From Chryseobacterium sp. (GTDB lineage Bacteria; Bacteroidota; Bacteroidia; Flavobacteriales; Weeksellaceae): a stretch of DNA of 11,915 nucleotides. The notes below the pieces were generated by a model. That model was not told where the DNA came from. It made no database searches and saw only the letters and a program-made list of their open reading frames with translations. The number at the start of each line of letters is the position of its first letter. Within the stretch, counting starts at the first letter, position 1. This document shows positions 1-5,195 of this stretch, one piece after another. The stretch is taken from positions 1 to 11,915 of the forward strand of contig JAGNPP010000055.1 in NCBI GenBank assembly GCA_017989575.1, written 5' to 3'. Position numbers and translations under genes: made by a program.

Positions 1-936
1 TATCCAACTTACCTGAACGCCTCTTATAAAAAGGTTTCAGACTTGCGTTACGGTGAAAATCCGCATCAGTCGGCAGCTTATTACACTTCGACTTTCGAAA
101 ACGGAGCAATGAAAGATTTTGATATTTTAGGAGGCAAAGAATTGTCTTTCAATAATTTGAGAGATATGGATTTGTGTTGGAAAGTAGTGAATGAGTTCAA
201 AGATGAATTGGCTTGTTGTGCTGTGAAACATTCGACGCCTTGTGGTGTTGCGGTTGGAACTTCAGCTTTGGAAACTTACACCAAAACTTTTGAATGCGAC
301 CCGGTTTCCATCTTCGGCGGCATTATCGGAATGAATTATAAAGTTGATGCAGCAACAGCTGAGGAACTCAACAAAACTTTCCTTGAAATTGTGATGGCAA
401 CAGACTTTGACGAAGATGCTTTGGAAATCCTTAGAAAAAAGAAAAACCTTAGAATCATCAAAATCAAAAACCAGGTTACAGACAAACAAGCTTGGGTGAA
501 AATCGATGGCGGAATGCTGGTTCAAAGTGCCGACGACCAATTCTCAGAAGATATCAAATTAGTGACAGAAACCGCTCCAACAGACGAACAAAGAAAAGCT
601 TTGCTGTTCTCACAACGAGTGGTGAAATATGTAAAATCCAACGCAGTTGTCGTTTCAAACGGTGTTCAAGCCATCGGAATAGGCGGTGGACAAGTGAACA
701 GAATCTGGGCAACACAGCAAGCGATTGAAAGAGCCAAAGAGAAATTCGATGGCGAGTTGGTTTTGGCTTCGGATGCGTTTTTCCCTTTCCGAGATGTGGT
801 GGATTTCTGCGCGCAGGAAGGCATTAAGGCGATTATTCAGCCAGGCGGCAGTATGAGAGACAATGATTCTGTCGAAGCGGCGAATGAACATCAAATCCCA
901 ATGTTGTTCACGGGAATGAGACATTTCTTGCATTGA
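1..936 (+). CDS. purH: Bifunctional AICAR formyltransferase/IMP cyclohydrolase, C-terminal part (5' partial)
   Basis: PurH carries out the last two steps of purine synthesis: AICAR to FAICAR with 10-formyl-THF, then ring closure to IMP, in the cytoplasm. The frame is open from base 1, so the gene begins left of the window. 311 codons remain; family members are usually just over 500 residues, so the N-terminal MGS-like cyclohydrolase domain is missing here and the AICAR transformylase domain is what is visible. Landmarks in fragment numbering: LRYGENPHQ (15-23), LSFNNLRDMD, catalytic Lys-His pair in KHSTPCGVAV (K76-H77), QAIGIGGGQ, SDAFFPFRD, and the family ending QPGGSMRD...GMRHFLH. The TTG at base 43 is internal (Leu of LRYGENP), not a start. 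A structured element and a terminator follow in the 3' region. Identity is very secure. Confidence 0.97.
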   Translation, partial: YPTYLNASYKKVSDLRYGENPHQSAAYYTSTFENGAMKDFDILGGKELSFNNLRDMDLCWKVVNEFKDELACCAVKHSTPCGVAVGTSALETYTKTFECDPVSIFGGIIGMNYKVDAATAEELNKTFLEIVMATDFDEDALEILRKKKNLRIIKIKNQVTDKQAWVKIDGGMLVQSADDQFSEDIKLVTETAPTDEQRKALLFSQRVVKYVKSNAVVVSNGVQAIGIGGGQVNRIWATQQAIERAKEKFDGELVLASDAFFPFRDVVDFCAQEGIKAIIQPGGSMRDNDSVEAANEHQIPMLFTGMRHFLH

Positions 937-986
937 TATTAAGATATTTCTAAATTTTTGAGGAAACGTTGATTTACATTGAATCT

Positions 987-1089
987 GCAGCCCGACTTGA
1001 GCGGAAATCCTTTTTTGCGTGTAGTCAATTTCTAATGAATAGGAAATTGTCTGCAAAAAAGATTGGGAGCGGAAGGCGGAAATAGCTGC
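987..1089 (+). ncRNA. Candidate structured RNA or structured intergenic repeat downstream of purH
   Basis: The 373-base gap between purH and proline dehydrogenase holds a region that folds well by eye. The outer stem pairs 987-991 (GCAGC) with 1085-1089 (GCTGC), then 992-994 with 1077-1079 and 996-998 with 1073-1075. Next is an internal loop in which the same heptamer GAGCGGA appears on both sides (999-1005 and 1067-1073), able to form tandem G-A pairs. A second stem pairs 1006-1009 with 1061-1064 and 1011-1018 (TTTTTTGC) with 1053-1060 (GCAAAAAA). An apical stem pairs 1026-1032 with 1043-1049. The pattern resembles structured intergenic elements I recall from flavobacterial genomes, and possibly the Flavo-1 RNA class; that link is from memory and untested. 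It lies before the terminator at 1120-1160, so it is probably in the purH 3' UTR. The strand is inferred from that. Confidence 0.5.
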
Positions 1090-1119
1090 CCAAATAAAAT
1101 TAACCTCATTAAAATAAAT

Positions 1120-1160
1120 AAAACCCTTTCAAGTACAAACTTCGGAAGGGTTTTCTTTTT
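1120..1160 (+). terminator. Rho-independent terminator after purH
   Basis: The arm at 1120-1130 (AAAACCCTTTC) pairs with 1144-1154 (GGAAGGGTTTT), 11 pairs including one T-G wobble. The stem continues through AAGT 1131-1134 with ACTT 1139-1142 around an ACAA loop, with one bulged C at 1143. The 3' side runs into TTTTCTTTTT (1151-1160). It would end the purH transcript after the structured element at 987-1089. Confidence 0.85.
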
Positions 1161-1242
1161 AATAATTAACAAAAATTAGACTCAAAAATTATCGTTAGTT
1201 TGATGGATTTAGAATTATGTTGAGATATTGATTTTTTGGTCA

Positions 1243-1259
1243 ATTAATTTTAAATTAAT
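1243..1259. promoter_or_regulatory. AT-only palindrome upstream of the proline dehydrogenase promoter
   Basis: ATTAATTT (1243-1250) and AAATTAAT (1252-1259) form a perfect 8-bp inverted repeat around T1251. Its centre is about 65 bases upstream of the expected transcription start of the proline dehydrogenase gene, a usual place for an activator site. No regulator is identified. Perfect AT palindromes also arise by chance in DNA this AT-rich, so the call is tentative. Confidence 0.25.
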
Positions 1260-1285
1260 GATAAAATTTCAGCTAAAAATTCATT

Positions 1286-1312
1286 TTGAAATCGAAATAA
1301 TATTTACTTTTG
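1286..1312 (+). promoter_or_regulatory. Bacteroidota-type promoter for proline dehydrogenase
   Basis: A perfect TAnnTTTG -7 box, TACTTTTG, occupies 1305-1312, with TTG at 1286-1288 as a possible -33 element. The 16-base spacer is slightly short of the usual 17-23. Transcription would begin near 1317-1319, about ten bases before the ATG at 1328. Because the TTG at 1310-1312 lies inside this box, it cannot be the start codon if the promoter is used. Confidence 0.6.
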
Positions 1313-1327
1313 GGACAAATTCTGGAT

Positions 1328-2497
1328 ATGAGTATTTTCAATGATACAAAGCTCGCATTTGCCGATAAAACGGATGCTCAGCTGAGAAAAGCGTATTGGA
1401 TGTTCAAGGCAATCGAACAGCCTGCATTGACGAATATTGGCGTTTCACTGCTTAATTTCACCGTTAAGAACAATTTCCCGTTCGTGGACGGCATCGTGAA
1501 GCAGACTTTATTTGAACAGTTTTGCGGTGGCGAAACGCGCGAAGAAAGTATGTCTGTGGTGAAGCAGATGTTCAAACGTGGCGTTGGAAGCATTTTCGAT
1601 TACTCGATTGAAGGAAAAGAAGAAGAGGAAGTTTTTGATGCAGTTTGCAAGGAAATCAAAGATATCATCAGGTTTTCAGTAGGAAATCCAGCGATTCCAT
1701 TCATCGTTTTCAAACCGACGGCTTTTGGAAGAATCGATATTTACGAAGAAGTGGGGAAAGGCAAAGAATTGACAACCAGCCAAAAAGAAGAATGGAATAG
1801 AGTAGTGACCCGTTTTGACGAAGTCTGCAAACTCTGTTTCGAGAACAACAAAAAAGTAATGGTGGACGCCGAAGAATCCTGGATGCAAGACGCCGCCGAC
1901 CAACTTTGTGAAGAAATGATGGAAAAGTACAATCAGGAAAACCCCATCGTTTGGAACACCATCCAAATGTACAGAACCGGCCGTCTGGAATATATGAATG
2001 CGCATCTGGAAAGAGCTAAAGTAAAAGGCTATTCCATTGGCTATAAGATAGTTCGCGGCGCTTATATGGAGAAGGAAAGAAAAAGAGCCGAAGAACTGAA
2101 TTACCCAGACCCGATCCAGCCGAACAAACAGGCTTCCGACGATAATTACAACGCAGGAATTGATTTTGTGATGGCGAATCTTGATAAGGTTTCAGCATTT
2201 TTCGGAACACACAACGAGAAATCCTCCGAATTGGTGATGGATAAAATGCAAGCCAATAATCTGGAGCACAACAATCCGCACATCTATTTTGGACAGCTTT
2301 ACGGGATGAGTGATAACATTACTTATTATCTTGCCGACAAACATTACAACGTTGCCAAATATCTGCCTTACGGCCCTGTGAAAGACGTTGTTCCGTATCT
2401 TACAAGAAGAGCGCAGGAAAACACTTCTGTTGCCGGACAAACCGGACGGGAATTGGGACTGATTGATAAAGAATTGAAAAGAAGAAAATCGAAATAG
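1328..2497 (+). CDS. Proline dehydrogenase (FAD-dependent, PRODH family)
   Basis: Oxidises L-proline to delta-1-pyrroline-5-carboxylate, passing electrons through FAD to the respiratory chain; first step of proline catabolism. The 389-residue protein is a stand-alone PRODH beta/alpha-barrel of the eukaryote-like type, not a PutA fusion. Motifs from the ATG: FKPTAFGR (128-135), VDAEES (179-184), KIVRGAY (240-246), GTHNE (293-297), KYLPYGPV and the C-terminal YLTRRAQEN (357-365), whose arginines bind the proline carboxylate in this family. I start at ATG 1328; an in-frame TTG at 1310 would add six residues but overlaps the promoter -7 box. The partner enzyme PruA is encoded on the other strand at 5196-6821. 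A bidirectional terminator follows directly after the stop. Bacterial symbols vary (putB, fadM, prodH), so none is given. Confidence 0.95.
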   Translation: MSIFNDTKLAFADKTDAQLRKAYWMFKAIEQPALTNIGVSLLNFTVKNNFPFVDGIVKQTLFEQFCGGETREESMSVVKQMFKRGVGSIFDYSIEGKEEEEVFDAVCKEIKDIIRFSVGNPAIPFIVFKPTAFGRIDIYEEVGKGKELTTSQKEEWNRVVTRFDEVCKLCFENNKKVMVDAEESWMQDAADQLCEEMMEKYNQENPIVWNTIQMYRTGRLEYMNAHLERAKVKGYSIGYKIVRGAYMEKERKRAEELNYPDPIQPNKQASDDNYNAGIDFVMANLDKVSAFFGTHNEKSSELVMDKMQANNLEHNNPHIYFGQLYGMSDNITYYLADKHYNVAKYLPYGPVKDVVPYLTRRAQENTSVAGQTGRELGLIDKELKRRKSK

Positions 2498-2525
2498 AAA
2501 AATCCGCTGTGAGGCGGATTTTTTT
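2498..2525 (+). terminator. Bidirectional rho-independent terminator after proline dehydrogenase
   Basis: AAAAATCCGC (2498-2507) and GCGGATTTTT (2514-2523) form a perfect 10-bp stem around a six-base loop, continued by T's to 2525. It begins one base after the stop codon of proline dehydrogenase. The five A's on the left give a five-T tail on the minus strand, so it can also stop the lipoprotein operon arriving from the right (stop at 2543). Confidence 0.88.
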
Positions 2526-2542
2526 GTAAGCAGTAGCAAAGT

Positions 2543-3025
2543 TTATTTTTGCTTTATTCGTTCCGCTAGTTGTTTGAAATTTTTCAACTCAACTGAAGGG
2601 AAGTCAGTGATTATCATTGATGAATCACTGAGCATAATTTGATTACGTCTGCCACTATGAGATGGAAGATCTTCTCTATTCAATTTTTTTTCAGAAAGCT
2701 CAGTAATGCTTTCAATTATTAATTTTTTTTCTTCTTCACCAATCTTAATACGCTTAATTGACTTTATTATTTTTTGTTCTTTCTCATTCTCACAAGCATT
2801 TTTCTCAAAATAATCTGCAAGTAGAGGACCTCTTAAACTATCTCGGTAAATAATTAGTTGAGTTTCGTCGCCTCCCCATTCTCCGCATTTGTCATCAATC
2901 GTTATTAACTCTAGTTTGTTAACGTGATTGATATAAAATAATGAATCTTTGACATAATTTTCCTCTTCTTTTTTACAAGAATATAATAAAGAACAACTTA
3001 TAATTAAACATAAAAAAGTTCTCAT
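2543..3025 (-). CDS. Hypothetical lipoprotein, probably surface exposed
   Basis: A 160-residue protein of no family I recognise. It opens with a short hydrophobic signal and a lipobox, LLYSC, with Cys17 as the lipidation site. The residues after the cysteine, KKEEE, match the lysine-plus-acidic pattern reported as a lipoprotein export signal in Bacteroidota, so outer-surface location is inferred. The mature part is charged, with two further cysteines (in DDKCGEW and NACENEKE) that could pair. A lysine/glutamate-rich helix-prone stretch lies in the middle. Its ATG is three bases after the stop of the NTF2-like gene at 3029-3469, so the two are very likely co-transcribed. No promoter is seen in the gap. 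Function unknown. Confidence 0.8.
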   Translation of the reverse strand: MRTFLCLIISCSLLYSCKKEEENYVKDSLFYINHVNKLELITIDDKCGEWGGDETQLIIYRDSLRGPLLADYFEKNACENEKEQKIIKSIKRIKIGEEEKKLIIESITELSEKKLNREDLPSHSGRRNQIMLSDSSMIITDFPSVELKNFKQLAERIKQK

Positions 3026-3028
3026 AAT

Positions 3029-3469
3029 TTATTTCTTCTCCGCCTTCACAGCCTGTCTAGCCAACAATTTCCAACCATTTTTAGTCTTAGACCAAACATA
3101 TAAAATATCAAGATTCACAACTGCAGGTGCTTTTCCAAGATCTTCTGTATTGGCGAACAAATGATGACGAACGATCGCTGTTTTGTCAACAATCTGGATG
3201 GATTGGTTTGTAATATCAATGTTGAGGAAATTGGATTTTTTGCTCGCTAATTTTTCTACAAATTCTTTCGCATCATCAATGTGACCTCCAGAATGTCCAT
3301 AGGTTAATTCCGGTAGAATCAAAGATTCCAAGATGGTTTTGTCACCGCTGATCATTGCGAGTCTCAATTTTTCTGAGGCGTCGGCAACGGCTTGTTGGTT
3401 ATTGTTTTTCTGTGCGAAAATAAGTGATACAGTTAAAAAACTGAATGTTAATAATAATTTCTTGATCAT
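3029..3469 (-). CDS. Secreted NTF2-like protein (DUF4440/SnoaL-like fold)
   Basis: 146 residues with a type I signal peptide: MIKK, hydrophobic core, then IFAQ with cleavage expected near residue 19. The mature part has the layout of the small NTF2-like DUF4440 group: an opening helix with LRLAMISGDKTILESLI, then PELTYGHSGG, a strand pair DITNQSIQIVDKTAIVRHH, and a closing YVWSKTKNGWKLLARQ strand typical of the family. DUF4440 proteins form a cone-shaped pocket of mostly unknown ligand; some are enzymes, many are not, and I cannot name a substrate. It is first in a two-gene operon with the lipoprotein at 2543-3025. A TAnnTTTG box lies just upstream (3486-3493). Family assignment is good, function unknown. 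Confidence 0.85.
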   Translation of the reverse strand: MIKKLLLTFSFLTVSLIFAQKNNNQQAVADASEKLRLAMISGDKTILESLILPELTYGHSGGHIDDAKEFVEKLASKKSNFLNIDITNQSIQIVDKTAIVRHHLFANTEDLGKAPAVVNLDILYVWSKTKNGWKLLARQAVKAEKK

Positions 3470-3485
3470 AATTATATTTCTAACT

Positions 3486-3493
3486 CAAAGTTA
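3486..3493 (-). promoter_or_regulatory. Putative -7 promoter box for the NTF2-like/lipoprotein operon
   Basis: On the minus strand this reads TAACTTTG, a perfect TAnnTTTG box, 16 bases before the ATG at 3469. No TTG is seen at the expected -33 distance, so only half of the promoter is supported. The position downstream of the terminator at 3533-3556 fits a separate transcription unit. Confidence 0.45.
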
Positions 3494-3532
3494 ATGAAGA
3501 TTCTCCTATTCATTATTCTTTTTTTTATAAAT

Positions 3533-3556
3533 AAAAAAGACTGGAAATTTCCAGTC
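3533..3556 (-). terminator. Palindromic terminator of the pncA operon
   Basis: Bases 3539-3556 are a perfect 18-base palindrome (GACTGGAAA/TTTCCAGTC). On the minus strand it comes one base after the stop of the small membrane protein and is followed by six T's (A-run at 3533-3538). It separates the pncA unit from the NTF2-like/lipoprotein unit. Confidence 0.85.
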
Positions 3557-3557
3557 C

Positions 3558-3773
3558 TTAGAATATTTTTTTGAAGATATTTAAAATTATTTCTATGGTG
3601 TCATTGAAAATATTCTCGTTACCAGACGTTTTCAAATCTTTGTAGCCTTCCTTCTTGTCTTCTAATCTTTTGCTTTTTAGTTTTTTATTAATTCTAACAA
3701 GGTCAAAAATAGTCCAGCTAATTAAAATTACAAAAGCTGTAATTATTAATATAATGTGTAGATTTTCACTCAT
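3558..3773 (-). CDS. Small single-pass membrane protein, unknown function
   Basis: 71 residues from the ATG at 3773 (MSENLH). One hydrophobic segment spans about residues 5-25 (IILIITAFVILISWTIFDLV). A basic, lysine-rich stretch follows (INKKLKSKRLEDKKEG), suggesting the N-terminus outside and a cytoplasmic tail, and the end is amphipathic (IEIILNIFKKIF). A TTG at 3794 would add seven residues and overlap the preceding stop as TTGA; I prefer the ATG, 17 bases after that stop, but coupling through the TTG is possible. It is last in the pncA - DUF2007 - membrane protein unit, with a terminator one base after its stop. No family recognised. The small size makes it less certain, but the operon position supports a real gene. 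Confidence 0.65.
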   Translation of the reverse strand: MSENLHIILIITAFVILISWTIFDLVRINKKLKSKRLEDKKEGYKDLKTSGNENIFNDTIEIILNIFKKIF

Positions 3774-3790
3774 TGTAATCAAATTTAGAC

Positions 3791-4477
3791 TCAACTATTT
3801 GTAAACAAGAAAAAGATAAACCAGAAGACGGTAAAGATTAGACTTAAAACTAATATTCTTCTGCCGTGTTTTCTATCTTGTTCATTGAAGTAATAAACTC
3901 TTTCTCCATTGGGTAATTGCTTTTTGAGTTTCAAAATGACAAGGCTCACACCGTAACTAATGAACAGGCAAAAGGTCATCACAAACGAAGCGAAAAATCC
4001 AATGACCGAAAAAATATAACCTAAAATAATCAGGTTTTTTACCTCGTTCGGTTTTTCATAATTGGTTTTCAGTTTTTCCAATCTTTCAGAATTGATTCTT
4101 TCAATATCAGTTTCCGAAATGACAATTCCTCTGTCTTTTAAGATGCTTTTTGCAACTTCATAATCGAATTCATTCCACTCATCTTTTTTGTAGATGATTT
4201 CTATTAGCTCTTCATCACTGAATTCTTTGAGATAATAATCCTCAGGAATGATAAGATTTTCTGAGTAATATTTTGTGATTAATGTCTCTGCATTTTCAAA
4301 ATCCTCTTTTTGAATGAGAAGTTGATATTCAATCTTACTGGGATCTGTAACAAAAGTGGCGTCGAAGTATTTCTCATTGTCAATCAATTGAAAATCAATA
4401 TTCTCTCTTTCTAATATTGATGCTACTTCTTCAATGATAGATTTGTTGATGCTTTTCCGAAAGATTACTTTTTCCAT
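3791..4477 (-). CDS. DUF2007 domain-containing membrane protein
   Basis: 228 residues. Residues 1-72 look like DUF2007, a small ferredoxin-like domain annotated as a putative prokaryotic signal-transducing domain: a helix with VASILERENIDFQLI, a middle strand, then YQLLIQKEDFENAETLI. A linker with FSDEELIEII (86-95) and an acidic helix, common in flavobacterial members, joins it to a membrane part: a long hydrophobic stretch at about 148-183 (one or two segments) and another at about 207-226. Biochemical role unknown. Its ATG shares one base with the pncA stop (TAATG), which suggests translational coupling, and the small membrane protein follows 17 bases downstream. The family assignment rests on sequence pattern alone. 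Confidence 0.75.
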   Translation of the reverse strand: MEKVIFRKSINKSIIEEVASILERENIDFQLIDNEKYFDATFVTDPSKIEYQLLIQKEDFENAETLITKYYSENLIIPEDYYLKEFSDEELIEIIYKKDEWNEFDYEVAKSILKDRGIVISETDIERINSERLEKLKTNYEKPNEVKNLIILGYIFSVIGFFASFVMTFCLFISYGVSLVILKLKKQLPNGERVYYFNEQDRKHGRRILVLSLIFTVFWFIFFLFTNS

Positions 4478-5082
4478 TAAGCTAAAATAGTAATTCCTTT
4501 CTCAACCAAATCATAAATCGTATTCTTCGCGCTATCTGGTTTTACATTCACAGCTTTTGTTCCGTTGAAATGAAGACAAGTGATAAATCCTGCATTGAAA
4601 GCGTCAATCGCGGTAAACTTCACGCAATAATCTAACGCCAATCCAACAATCTCAACCAACTGAATGTCGTGGTATTTCAGATAATCTTCCAATCCTGTTT
4701 TCATAAAATGATTGTTGTCCTGAAAACCACTGTAGCTGTCAATCTCTACATTTTTCCCCTTTTGGATGATGTGCGTTACTTTTTCTCGATTCAAGTCTTT
4801 ATGAAACTCCGCCCCAAAAGTTCCTTGAATGCAGTGGTCTGGCCACATAAATTGTGAACCACCATTGAGAGTAATCGTTTCACCAACATTTTTTCCGTTG
4901 TTGGAGGCAAAACTTTTATGATTTGCTGGATGCCAATCTTGCGTTAGAACGATTTCGTCGTATTGATTTTCTTCCAAAAGAAGATTGATGTACGGAATGA
5001 TGCTGTTTGCTTCTGGAACCGCCAATGCGCCACCTTCGCAGAAATCATTTTGAACGTCAACTATTATTAATGCTTTTTTCAT
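4477..5082 (-). CDS. pncA: Nicotinamidase (pyrazinamidase), NAD+ salvage
   Basis: Hydrolyses nicotinamide to nicotinate and ammonia, feeding the Preiss-Handler route to NAD+; cytoplasmic isochorismatase-fold enzyme. At 201 residues it is of normal length. The catalytic triad is visible: Asp9 (VDVQNDF), Lys108 (IIQKGKN) and Cys153 (LDYCVKFTA). Metal ligands are Asp49 and His51 (QDWHPANH) and His83 (WPDHC). The WPDHC and GLALDYCV motifs separate it from generic isochorismatases. It heads a unit with the DUF2007 protein (one-base TAATG overlap) and a small membrane protein. The upstream gap to pruA is 113 bases and is largely filled by an inverted repeat. I find no TAnnTTTG box there, so read-through from pruA is possible. 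Confidence 0.95.
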   Translation of the reverse strand: MKKALIIVDVQNDFCEGGALAVPEANSIIPYINLLLEENQYDEIVLTQDWHPANHKSFASNNGKNVGETITLNGGSQFMWPDHCIQGTFGAEFHKDLNREKVTHIIQKGKNVEIDSYSGFQDNNHFMKTGLEDYLKYHDIQLVEIVGLALDYCVKFTAIDAFNAGFITCLHFNGTKAVNVKPDSAKNTIYDLVEKGITILA

Positions 5083-5107
5083 TTGTTATTAATTTTGTTT
5101 ATAAATA

Positions 5108-5178
5108 CAAATTGCCATTCTGAAAGAATCTTGCCAACGATGAAATTAGCGTTTTGATTCCTGCAGAATGACAATTTG
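5108..5178. repeat. Imperfect inverted repeat of the Bacteroidota GTCATTCTG type
   Basis: CAAATTGCCATTCTG (5108-5122) faces CAGAATGACAATTTG (5164-5178), 15 pairs with a single non-matching position that becomes a U-G wobble when read on the minus strand. GAATC (5126-5130) and GATTC (5156-5160) extend the hairpin after a small bulge. It fills most of the gap between the pruA stop and the pncA start. The GTCATTCTG/CAGAATGAC ends with internal GAATC resemble a dispersed intergenic palindrome I recall from many Bacteroidota genomes; that comparison is from memory. No transposase is present. In pruA-pncA read-through RNA it would form a stable hairpin. Confidence 0.65.
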
Positions 5179-5195
5179 ACTTGATTTACTTTAAA

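Noticed and set aside
655..1056. 133-codon minus-strand ORF over the purH end and the following gap
   Set aside because: Half is antisense to conserved purH sequence, and the rest crosses the structured element at 987-1089. It has no recognisable domain or promoter.
1676..2005. 109-codon minus-strand ORF within proline dehydrogenase
   Set aside because: Low-complexity Phe/His-rich translation, fully covered by a gene with clear family motifs; a shadow frame.
3773..3794. TTG start at 3794 for the small membrane protein
   Set aside because: It would give a TTGA overlap with the DUF2007 stop, which is attractive, but the ATG at 3773 is a stronger start and already precedes the membrane segment. 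Not fully excluded.
5083..5107. A pncA promoter in the gap after pruA
   Set aside because: No TAnnTTTG box is present. The nearest look-alike (GCAATTTG on the minus strand) lacks the TA and is part of the inverted repeat.
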